From assembly GCA_027604505.1 (NCBI GenBank), contig JADIIX010000166.1:1-42492 (forward strand): a stretch of DNA of 42,492 nt, given 5' to 3'. A program made the position numbers and the translations under genes. Origin of the DNA: Gonapodya sp. JEL0774. Taxonomy: Eukaryota > Monoblepharomycota > Monoblepharidomycetes > Monoblepharidales > Gonapodyaceae. The stretch's first letter is position 1, and the number at the start of each line of letters is the position of its first letter. The notes beneath the pieces were generated by a model. The model was not told the origin of the DNA and did not search any database. It was given only the letters and a program-made list of their open reading frames with translations. Positions 8,871 to 18,389 of the stretch are shown here, piece by piece.

Positions 8871-10522
8871 ATGGCTTCACCGGAAATAACCATTATCGGG
8901 GGAGGTATTGCGGGACTCACGCTCGCACTGGCGCTCAAGAGGAAAGCCGGACTTCACCCTCTTGTCTTTGAAGGTGCTCCTGGTTTCGGTAAGAGCTGAC
9001 CTGTAGATTTCGCTCATGCATTCGAGACTCATACCTTCGGCCAAAGATGACCATGCTGGGGGTGCGTTTGGCCTCTACCCCAACGGCTTGAAAGTATTGC
9101 GGGAAATCGGAGGGTGAGTATTCGGAACTTGTTTTAGTTCCTGAATTGCTTTAATTCCGTCCTTCTTTCCAAAAGACCCCAGCTTTTGAACAATGTACTC
9201 AGTGTCTCCCTTCCGTATCAGTTCCGTCGTTGGATGAAGCATGATGGACGGGAGATCGCCGTTGCCGAGGAATCGTATCTCGAACAGGAAGGGCTGCCCT
9301 CTGTAGGAATACGGCGATGGAGGCTGCAGAGGTGCCTTCTCGATGCGTGCTCGCGTGAAGGGATTTCCATTGCATTTGGCAAGCGGCTCGCCCACCTGAG
9401 GAATCCTGAAGGTGACTTGCAGGGCAAGGTGACAGTAGTTTTCGAGGACGGTTCGGAAGTCAAATCAAACTTCGTTTTTGGCTGTGATGTAAGCTTTCTG
9501 CCTCCTGGGAACCCCATAGTCCGAGAGTGTCTATGTTAATGGTGATTTTGGTGTGGATTCCCACTCACCCAGGGAGCAAAATCTCGCGTTCGTGATGCTC
9601 TTTTTGGACCCCTCGAGCCCATCTACAGCGGTATCACCTGTCTAATGGGTGTCGCCAACATTCCCCGCCCGAAGCGCGGCATTTGCTTCCCAACCGGTCC
9701 GAACAAACGCCATGGCGTCGTAAGTCCTCTTCACTCACGTGTTAGTTGACGATTGACTAAACACAATGCTGGTCGCATCCACTTAAAGTGGTACCCAGTT
9801 TCTGAAACTGAACAAATCTTCCAGATTTACACTCCGGCTCCATTAAATCCCGAATCATGGCGCCCTCTGACAGCAGAAGAGACGCAGATCCAAATGCGAG
9901 AGCTTGCCGCAACTCTCCGTCAGGAGGGTTGGGCTGAAGAGTTTGTGATGCCAGTTGAGGAGGGCAAGTGTGTGCTTCGCGTTGGGATCCGTGATCGGGA
10001 ACCAGTGGAGCGCTGGTATAAAGGGCGATGTGTGCTGCTTGGTGATGCAGGTGAGTTCATTACCTTTATTGCGAAAGGGTCAGAACCATCACCTAACGAA
10101 TTTTTTGTTGTATAGCTCACCCTGTACCACCATATCTCGGACAGGGTGCGATGATGGCTTTTGAGGACGTCGGCACATTTTCCCTCTGTCTGGAGCAGAA
10201 CTTGTCGGTTTTGTACCAAAGTGGCGACCTCACCAGGTTTCACGCCATCTGCGAGACATACCAGAAACATCGCTTTCCTCGAGCTCTCAACACTCTGCTC
10301 ACGTCCCGGGCTTTGGGGCGTATGCAGCTCACGCGCACCGATAGCTCCTTCACGTCAACTATGAAAGAGTTGGAGTTGTGGGCCACCGTCAAAATCTATG
10401 GAACTCTTCCAGGTCTCAAGCGAGGTAGCGCGTATGACTACAAGAAAGAAGTTGGTGCGGCAGAGGGCTGGAGCAGTGAAAGTGAGAGGAACGTAAAATC
10501 TCAAGTACAAGCGCGGTTGTAA
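8871..10522 (+). CDS. FAD-dependent aromatic-ring-type monooxygenase (candidate urate hydroxylase)
   Basis: Group A flavoprotein monooxygenase of the salicylate/p-hydroxybenzoate hydroxylase superfamily. Exons 8871-8988, 9047-9113, 9176-9488, 9573-9719, 9789-10050 and 10116-10522 join in phase to 437 residues. Visible motifs: N-terminal FAD/NAD fold ITIIGGGIAGLTLALAL, LYPNGLKVLREIGG, the central DGAKSRVRD, and the second FAD motif GDAAHPVPPYLGQGAMMAFEDV formed across the last splice. No membrane segment is seen. The next metabolic gene downstream is HIU hydrolase, whose substrate is made from urate by uricase or by HpxO-type FAD urate hydroxylases of this superfamily. Urate as substrate is inference from context; salicylate-like or other aromatic substrates remain possible. 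Confidence 0.88.
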
Positions 10523-10657
10523 AAATTGGTTGGGATGTAAACTGTGATCTGCATGTGCATATTGTATATCATCGTCATTTGTAACATCATTAATTTCAAT
10601 TGTGTCGTCCATCTTGTCTGCTTGGTGCGGCGTCCACCCAGCTCCAGCTGAGCTGGG

Positions 10658-12799
10658 ATGGTACCCAAAGAAGGTGCATATACTCAAATCTTGAGCACCT
10701 CGACTGAGCCGATGCAGATTCGCTGCGAATGGGATGGATGTGGAGAAAATGTTTTACGAGACGGTGCAGTCTCCCATCTCGTTGACCATGTCAGGAATGG
10801 GAATGCCTGGATGGGTTTTGACCCCAAGGACTCCGTCGACTTCGCAGACGGATGGCTCCTCCAAATCCCCAGCGAAAAGTCCAAGCACACTATTGAGGAG
10901 TCACAAAGTCGAAAGAGGGCGCCTGCCGAGCAAGAGCAAAATACTCGGAGTGAACCGGCTCTGAAACGAGTCAGAACGGACCAAGCCCTCACTTCCCCCG
11001 AGATTCACTTTCACTTTCATCATCACCATCACCATCATTTCCTGTCAAAGCCTGGGGAGCTGCTACATCATCACACTGGACACTCACACCGACACGGCCC
11101 GACCGATGAACGCGCTGCCGGCGAGACGATTTCGCTCGAAGAAAACTCCACCCCGCACCAGGAAGATGTGGCAAATTTTGAGTTTACTCCATTTCAGGAC
11201 GATTCGGAGCGCCTGGAGGAGCCGGACCCCATTTATTGTCCAATACGGTGAATTGTGTGGTGTTATCGTAATCGAAATTGTTGCTGGCTCACCGTTGTTC
11301 TGTATTGGACTTCCAAAGCTGTTGTCCTTGCTCGCCAATTCCACCGTTTCATTGTACGATCGCAGAGGCGCCCGCTTCACAATATTGCGTCGGCGTATCA
11401 AGCTCCGAATCTGACCTTTGGATTGAAGAGTGGACACATTTAGGAGAGTGCGACGACTGCACCGGGTGTCGCAATCTATCCAGCAACGACGCCGAACTAG
11501 GCAGAAACGTCGAGAACATGCAGGCATTGAAGTTGTTGGATCCTAATCTGGCACGGCAATGCGACACTAAGAGTTCAATGTGCAATGACCTTCCCTCAGA
11601 ACGATCTGGGACGGCTTGTGAAAGCTTGGGAACAAGTAGTCCACTCTCGGGAAGCCCGCATTCCACTCCGTCCTTCGAATCCTCCACACCATTCTGCGTC
11701 AATTCGACTTTAACCAATCCAGCTTCTCCCCTCTCTTGTCACTGGTCATCATGTGACTTTAGCAACCCGACTTTTACAGATCTCCTTCAACACGTCATGC
11801 TTGCGCACCTCGGCAACCTGTCATCAGGCCCTGTTGACACTTTGATGGAACCGAAACAGCGGGATAGTGACGGGACGTTTAGTTGTCACTGGAAAGGTTG
11901 TGATATGGCGTTTCCTTCGGTTACAGGACTCACCTCACATGTATCCGAGGAGCACATTGGATGGGGGAAGAGCGAGTATGTGTGCGAATGGCAAGGGTGC
12001 AAACGCGAGAAAGGTTTCATGCAGAGACAGAAAATAATGAGACACTTGCTGGCTCGTGAGTTGAGCGTGCGGGTTGAGAGATTGATTGCTTCGAGTTTTG
12101 CCTTTTGCTCATGAATTGCACTTCAGATACCGGTGACCGCCCATTCATATGCTCAGAGTGCGGGTTAGGATTTTCTGATCATTCCTCGCTCGTTCAGCAT
12201 TCGCGAACGCACTCAGGCGAGTCCACAAGATGCACTCTGTCCAGCAACTTCACTCATTCAACGAAATCGCTCTTCTTTACTTTTTCAGGGATTCGTCCGT
12301 ATCCTTGCACAGCCTGTTCTGCCTCCTTTCCCACTGCCGGTGCGTTAGCAACGCACATGCGAACGCACACGGGGGACAAACCATTTGTGTGCCGCGATTG
12401 CGGCAAAGGTTTCGCAGATCGGAGCAACTTAAGGAAGCATGCAAGTAGCAAATGGGCATGGTTTTTGCGTTGCTGACGTCGCAACCTGATCAGTTACATT
12501 TCCACGCATAGGAGAAAACGCACACTGACGATCGACCATTTGCTTGCTCCTATACGGATTGTGGTCGTCGATTTTCACGCCTTGAACAACTTAGAAGACA
12601 TGAAAAGTGAGCGAAGGTTTCTGTTTTCTAGGGGTGTTTCGAAACTGATGGAGGAACCACATGACACAGAACCCATATACCGACCCCACCACACATATGC
12701 CCCTTCCCGTCATGCGGGCGAACGTTTAAAACTGAGGGTGCACTTTCAAATCATGTGAAGGTACACAGGAACGATCCATGTAAAAACACGTATATTTAA
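10658..12799 (+). CDS. C2H2 zinc-finger transcription factor with His-rich tract (Zap1-like layout)
   Basis: Probable nuclear DNA-binding regulator. Exons 10658-11247, 11319-12055, 12127-12216, 12289-12440, 12512-12606 and 12670-12799 join in phase to 597 residues. Fingers in order: an N-terminal CEWDGC-type finger, a His-rich stretch (HFHFHHHHHHHF, then HHHTGHSHRH) near residues 115-150, a Cys-rich patch (CCPCSPIPPFHC, CDDCTGC), two CHWxxC fingers, then six fingers in a row starting with CEWQGC. The run includes CSECGLGF, CTACSASF, CRDCGKGF, CSYTDCGRRF and CPFPSCGRTF, most joined by TGEKP-like linkers rebuilt by splicing. Two introns use GC donors. Isolated fingers plus a C-terminal DNA-binding array resemble the yeast zinc sensor Zap1; that likeness is structural only. 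Its place beside purine-catabolic genes leaves a pathway regulator possible. Confidence 0.88.
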
Positions 12800-12928
12800 A
12801 TTTTAATTTATCTGAATTTTGGGAAGTTGGTGGCCCGAACCACTCGGCTCCTTCTGCAACTTCTCGATCCGATTCTCTTAACTCTTTTTTCGCTTCGTAC
12901 ATTCTCGCACTCCTTCCTAAACCAACTG

Positions 12929-13665
12929 ATGGCGGGTGGTCAGTCGCCCATTACATGTCATATTCTTGACACGATGCAAGGCAAAGCTGCCGATGGAGTA
13001 GTCGTGATACTAGAGGTTGCAGAGGATCAATCGGCATGGAAGCAAGTTGGCAGAAGGTGAGCGATCGCATGCTGAGCTGGGATGCATTGCTCGATCTTGC
13101 GTGTATGTGAGTACAGATCAAAATTCAGGACAGCAGGAATTGTGCGAAGCAGACTCTGCTTGAATCTCTAGGAGGCCGAGAATCCTTTGTCGCTAAGTTT
13201 TTCCTCTGAATCTACTCTTTAGCGCTAGGGCCGGGCGGCATGCGTGGGCGAAGGGGAACTTTTGTTGGGCCCAATGGACCGGTGTGGGGTTGTAATTTCC
13301 CCTACACCAATTGACTTGCTTTCTTAACACTATCAGCATCACAAACTCGGATGGACGCGTGAACGATCTCCTCGCTAGCGATTTGCCCGTTGCGGCGGGG
13401 GTATACCGGCTCACGTTTGAAACCAAACCCTACTTCACAAGGGCAGGACTCAAGACATTCTTTCCGTTTGTGCAGGTGAATCTCGCTATTGCAATCGCAA
13501 ATGTGACTTCCTGCATTTCTTGAAGCATGTGCTCGGTTTTCTGTGGAATAAATGGATCAATGCACTGCCTAGGTGACATTCGAAGTACCTGAACCACCTC
13601 AATCGCACTATCACGTGCCGTTGTTGCTCAGTCCCTTTGCGTATTCTACATATCGAGGAACGTGA
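12929..13665 (+). CDS. 5-hydroxyisourate hydrolase (transthyretin-like)
   Basis: Hydrolyses 5-hydroxyisourate to OHCU in the urate-to-allantoin pathway; the family acts as a tetramer. Exons 12929-13056, 13337-13475 and 13573-13665 give 119 residues, the usual family length. The ends are diagnostic: N-terminal ITCHILDTMQGKAADG with the catalytic His, a middle ITNSDGR...GVYRLTFETKPYF, and C-terminal HYHVPLLLSPFAYSTYRGT. The last tetrapeptide is YRGT where the family signature is YRGS. The ATG at 12929 is chosen because it begins the conserved domain; an in-frame upstream extension to 12827 would add a hydrophobic leader of doubtful reality. Intron 1 is long (280 nt). The stop lies 15 bp before tRNA repeat copy C. 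Confidence 0.93.
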
Positions 13666-13990
13666 TTACATAATATAATTTGGCTTCTCACTCCCACTCA
13701 TTTGTGCCGTCTTGCCAACTGGAACTACAAGAATGGGAATTGCATTAGGAGACGCTGAAAATCAAGGTGCACAAGTTGAGCTAACCCCACTAATCAGGAC
13801 ATTTCTGTTTGTTCTTCTGTGGTCTGGTGTGATATCATCATAACCTGGACAATCTGGATTCTCTCCTTGCAACATTTTTGTTTGGTCAGGTGAGCATGAA
13901 CCCATTGGCCACTTGGTGAGTGTTAAACCAAATGTGATGTGAGCAAGGAGAGCCAGACGTGTGAGCGGATCACATTAGTGCTGCAAGAAG

Positions 13991-14024
13991 GAGTCCAATG
14001 CAACAATTGTTTTGTATTGGACTC
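13991..14024. repeat. 34-bp imperfect palindrome, copy C
   Basis: Same inverted repeat GAGTCCAAT...ATTGGACTC as in the other two copies, about 200 bp upstream of tRNA-Phe. Confidence 0.85.
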
Positions 14025-14223
14025 TGACTCTGAAAGTGTCCCCTTCATCATACAAGTTCATCTGTGTTTTCCCCCAGGGCTACATGGTATTCACGGAGTC
14101 GCCTGGTTTCTCATTTGGAGGGGCATCGAACTTGGGCGATGAGAGAAGAATCTGAGGACCATTAAATAATATATATATATAAGCAAGGATATATTACACT
14201 TTGTCATACAAATTTTCTAAGAA

Positions 14224-14239
14224 GCCTCCTTAGCTCATC

Positions 14240-14270
<31 letters not shown>

Positions 14271-14296
14271 ATCGTGTTCGATCCACGAAGGGGGCA
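14224..14296 (+). tRNA. tRNA-Phe (GAA), repeat copy C
   Basis: Full 73-nt cloverleaf identical to the other two copies, with anticodon GAA, no intron and no encoded CCA. It is followed by ATATTTT as terminator. It lies between two convergent protein-coding genes of purine breakdown. Confidence 0.97.
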
Positions 14297-14540
14297 TATA
14301 TTTTGAACTCGCGATATTTGGTTTTGCTTTTTCTCGCACCCCAAATAAATTTTTGGGGGTCGTTTCGTACAGAGAAAAACTGTGTTGTGTGCTTTTGCAC
14401 GCATATGCCAACCGGGAGCACTGTCCCCACCACAAAGGACAACGTCGAAACAGTGCTCACATTTCCGTTTCCACTGCGACAGTGATAATCCCCCTCTTCC
14501 CCGAATGTTTAGATGACTTAACCTATACTATTTTGGACAA

Positions 14541-15572
14541 TCATGTAGGTTTGTTGTTTACAATCTCATCATGACCTTGAAACTGATGGCCATTTATTAT
14601 GGGCACAACAACGGACACTGGTTTGTCCATCAGAACAACATCAGTGTCCTCAGCTTGTGAAACTTGATCGCTTCCACGCTCCCAAACAAGCATGAGAAAA
14701 TCGGTACGTGCTTCAAGGGCAATCATAGGAGCCTTTCCGACGAGGCGCGATATCATAAGTATACAAGCAGATACTTTGGGCGGAGACACTCACGTGCCAG
14801 CAGCCGGCAGAGTAATTGACACCTGTTCAATAGAGTTTCCGGGATGCGCGCAATATTACAGCGTCAGCAGACAAAACAATTGATCCTTTCTCTTTTGTGC
14901 TGCACTTTCACCTTGATGCATGGAGGCCACAAATGCTGTAAGAGTGCTCCAATCTGGGCCATCTGTGGAAGGATCATTAAGGGCTACAATCACCAAGTAT
15001 CCTTGTGAGCTGCTCTGCGTGTCTTCTCGGTGTATGGGCATGAAGAACTGCGTTGAATACTGATGTCTCTCGATAATTTTCATTTGAAACGGTAGGACAG
15101 GTGTCGGGGCGATGGAGAAAATGGTGAGATTCGGACGAGCAGGCGGACTAAGAAGCTCAGATTCAAGAGTCGAAGGGTGAGGAGAAAGCAGAGGGTTGGG
15201 CACAGTATCGGAGGGAGATGACGGCGCAAAATCTTTGGTTCTGGTGGAGTAAAGATTGGCCATCCAGTTGAATCCTGAGAGGATGATGTTTGCGGAACAT
15301 ATTCTTCTTTCATTTCGTGACTCCTCAACATACTTCTGGCGGTTCCCATGTTCGCAGTAGTCAGACTTCCCTGGCCCTAGCAGAATCCAATGGCGAAGTT
15401 GTATGTTATCACTCTTTGCTGGGCAGGGGGCTCGAAGGGATGTGATGCAAGACTTCTTGACACGAACCTCCTCCAACACCTCTCCGAATGGCTTAAATTT
15501 CTCCGCCGTGAGAATGTCGCATTCGAGAGAGCTGAGCTGAAAAGGGACTTCCCCACGCTTCCTCGTAGACAT
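14541..15572 (-). CDS. Ureidoglycolate lyase (allantoin pathway)
   Basis: Cleaves ureidoglycolate to glyoxylate and urea, the last step of allantoin use (Dal3/AllA family). Exons on the minus strand: 15572-14912, 14822-14794 and 14732-14541. Motifs: LTAEKFKPFGEV near the start, NWMANLYSTRTKD, then LPFQMKIIERHQYSTQFFMP, YLVIVAL, and SMHQGVNYSAGCWH rebuilt across a 29-base exon, continuing WHAPMIALEARTDFLMLVWERG. The protein is 293 residues as read, longer than the roughly 170-200 typical. The excess lies between GEVLEE and ANLYST, where an undetected intron of about 190 nt ending at cctctcag is possible. The last exon is shared with the tRNA repeat. The gene converges on HIU hydrolase, with tRNA-Phe between them. 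Confidence 0.87.
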
Positions 15573-15659
15573 CTTTGCCTTTTGGGTTGGTGATTTCTGC
15601 GTTGGTTGATTTTGTCTGGTCAGTGTCCACTTGTCAGTGATGCAAGCCTGTATCACCAT

Positions 15660-18204
15660 CTACAAGCCTAAATCTTTAACAATATTTACTATATCAGGTC
15701 CCAGCCAATTGGCGCTTTGCATTTCCGTGAGCCTGCTCATTGCCCTGGAAAATGCGAACACCTCCTCATCGTTCACAACCATGGTACCGGTGGTTTTGGC
15801 TGCGGGGCGGGAATCAAGGACATTCTCTTGAAAAGGAACCGAAGGGAGGAGCTTATCAGAGAGGGGAAGCGCGGCGGAGGAATTAGAAGAAGTATCAGGG
15901 TTCGATGGTGGGGTGCCCGTTTTGCTTGGTGGTATTTTCGTACTATGGGAACCATAGTCGAGAGAGAATAATCGGGATATCGGAGCCTCGGCTGAAGATA
16001 TCAACTTGACCTTGAGGCCATGATGGAATCAACCTCGGGGCTACCCGAGAAGACGGTTGCGATAATGATCCTCTCACCTTGTTGTCATAGAACGCGTCAA
16101 GCATGTTAATCAATCTACGCGCTTCATTGCGTTGATTTACCCCCATCTTTGGGATATCGTCCAACAACACAACGCTGTACCGACGTGCGATCTCCAAGTA
16201 ATCAGCCGCAGCGCGAGCCTTACGGACGGACAAAACCACAGGAATGTGGAACGAAAGTGAAGTATAGGAAATAGTAGGCGTTTGATGAGTAACTTACCTC
16301 ACCGCACAGCTCCCTAAACGTGAATCTCGCGTACTGACCCGCCGCCCTTGGAATCAGAACTTTACGTCCCCATACGTCCAAGTAATCAGGCCCATCTTTG
16401 AGGTCGCCTACGAGTCGAGACCAGATGAGGTCCATGGCGACTTTGGTTTCCGGAGTATTGGGACTGTTTCGGTAAGATCAGACAGTGATATCAAGTCGGT
16501 TTCAGCAACCAACTTACGTACGTGAAATAAACCTTGAAGTACTTCTTTTCTATTCCAAAATGTAACGATGGTCGATGATGGTTGAGTGCAGCGAGCGCCA
16601 CACGACATTCAGCCTCAATAACCCACTGGTTTTCCGGTAATCGGTTCCGGTATCAAGCGGTACGACTTGGCATCGCTCCTTAAGCAATTCGATACAAGGC
16701 ACAAACGACTTGCGCTGGATTCCGTTTTTATACAAGTCTGTCGGGCAATTTACAAAAGTCGCCTTGGGTACTCACAAAAGAGAACGACTGGACATAACAG
16801 CTCACCATCCGGATGTCGATTCGACGTTGCGACCAAGACGACACCTCGTTCAAAAAGCTCTTCGAAGAGACGCCGTAGGATCATCGCGTCTGATCAGGGC
16901 ACAAGTCAAGAAAATCCTTGGTCAGTATCCCCCGAATTACATGTTCCCACTGGAAAATAACTTTTCCGTACCATTCTTCGAAACCCACCGGCAATGTCTG
17001 TCACCTGCATCTCGTCAAAACACAACAACCACGCCTCATTCGCAAGCTCTCTTGCCACCTCTGGCACAGCATCGTAGCTGGTACCCTTATGTAGCTTTGC
17101 CTTGTGCATCTTTTTGTGAACGTCTACCATGAATGCATGAAAGTGCGCCCGTCTCTTTCTGGTCGTTGGGTGGGTGTTGTAAAAGAGGTCCATGAGGGTC
17201 GTTTTACCGGTTCCGACGGAACCATACATGTACATTCCGCGTGGGACATCGGTATCATCATCGGTCGCAACGGATGGGACGGATTTCGACGATGGTGTGT
17301 TTGATGAGCTGAAGAGTGACACGAGCTAGGACGGAGATATGGCATGCAAATTCGATCAGTTTGTCCCCATTTACAATCATCTCATGCAGAAAAAATTGGA
17401 GCAATGGGTAATAATGTGTACAGTTCGCGAATGAACTCTGAACTGGAACACATTGTTGCTGACGCTTGCGAGCACTCCCTCTTAGTATTTCAAATGAGAG
17501 CTTGTTGCGCTTCCAGCAATGGCTCCGAAGTCAGGGGTACCAGGGTACTCACTCGTCCGAACAGAAAGTTTCCGCCAGACCCTTCGCTCCTCGAAGAGTC
17601 TCCGGTATCAAGCGGCGGTTCGTAATTCACTAAGTCCTCGTGAAGTTCTTGAAGGACTGAAATGAGTTCCCGCTGATGCTCATCGAGACGAAAAGTACCC
17701 GCCGCAACTAGTGAGTCATACAGAGGGAGAGGACCTGTGCCATTTGATTAAGAGGGGAAAAGGTTGAGGAGCCCAAAACGCACCCCATGATAGCATAAAC
17801 AATCACCAGAAAGACTGAGGTTGTCTCGATTCTACTACTTATGTTGACTCACCAGTTGCTTCGTTCCGAACGCTCACTTGCGGCTCTAGTTCCAATGCCT
17901 GTTGGAGTCGGATGGCATTTATCGAAAACCTTCGATCTTGAAATACCCCTTTGCGTCGAGAACGGCCAGTGAATTGTGACGATTGGATCGTGGACGGGGT
18001 GGTGCAATACATCGTTTTGCTTCCGAAAGAGATGGGTTTGGCTTCCAGCAATGTTGCCGGTGCTAGAAGACAGCGATAGGAAAGTTGATTCTTCATACTG
18101 GACGCAAGAACAGCGGTCGAGGACGACACGGGACGATTGTGGAGAACCTCCACATTAAGCGACCGTATACTCTTTGAGAAAGCTCTGATGCCCCTGGATT
18201 CCAT
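15660..18204 (-). CDS. AFG1: AFG1/LACE1-type mitochondrial AAA ATPase
   Basis: Putative mitochondrial inner-membrane ATPase that aids turnover of respiratory-chain subunits. The N-terminus is rich in Arg/Ser and lacks acidic residues ([20 protein letters not shown]), like a targeting sequence. Then come [19 protein letters not shown], Walker [33 protein letters not shown], Walker [17 protein letters not shown] (completed by splicing), [25 protein letters not shown], the winged segment [36 protein letters not shown], and the C-terminal [18 protein letters not shown]. All are in the order of the family. At least seven introns are needed; boundaries are approximate. It ends on the minus strand 88 bp before the lyase start. 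Confidence 0.93.
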
Positions 18205-18389
18205 GAGATGAACACAGTTATTTTGTCTCCTGCGCGTCCAAAAGAGACAGATAGGTCTGTGTCAGGCCGTGTTTCCGTCTGATCAAATGATTGCAATCTT
18301 TGTTATTGAGGGGAGCAAGGCCAAAGCAATCATTCTGATCATCATTTCTCTGCCAACTGACTTACTTTACCGGCACCGCGTCTTCAGAC
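18205..18389. promoter_or_regulatory. Divergent intergenic region, AFG1 and unknown gene
   Basis: 185 bp between the start codons of two genes transcribed away from each other, so it must hold both promoters. No clear TATA box or repeated operator is visible. Confidence 0.6.

Larger units (their letters stand above)
13681..14720 (+). repeat. tRNA-Phe repeat, copy C (probable parent locus)
   Basis: This is the copy with the most natural context. It fills the space between the HIU hydrolase stop and the ureidoglycolate lyase gene and reaches into the latter's last exon, which is intact here. It starts at TGGCTTCTCACTCCC, matching the sharp left end of copy A. It contains the palindrome at 13991-14024, an AT-repeat near 14168-14182, the tRNA-Phe gene and the lyase 3' exon. 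Intact function of the lyase exon here, against a frameshifted fragment in copy A, argues that A was copied from C. Confidence 0.8.

Noticed and set aside
3931-14720. The tRNA repeat as a classical LTR retrotransposon, DNA transposon or SINE
   Set aside because: No terminal direct or inverted repeats, poly-A tail, reverse transcriptase or transposase seen. The tRNA is a complete functional-looking gene in the middle, not a diverged SINE head.
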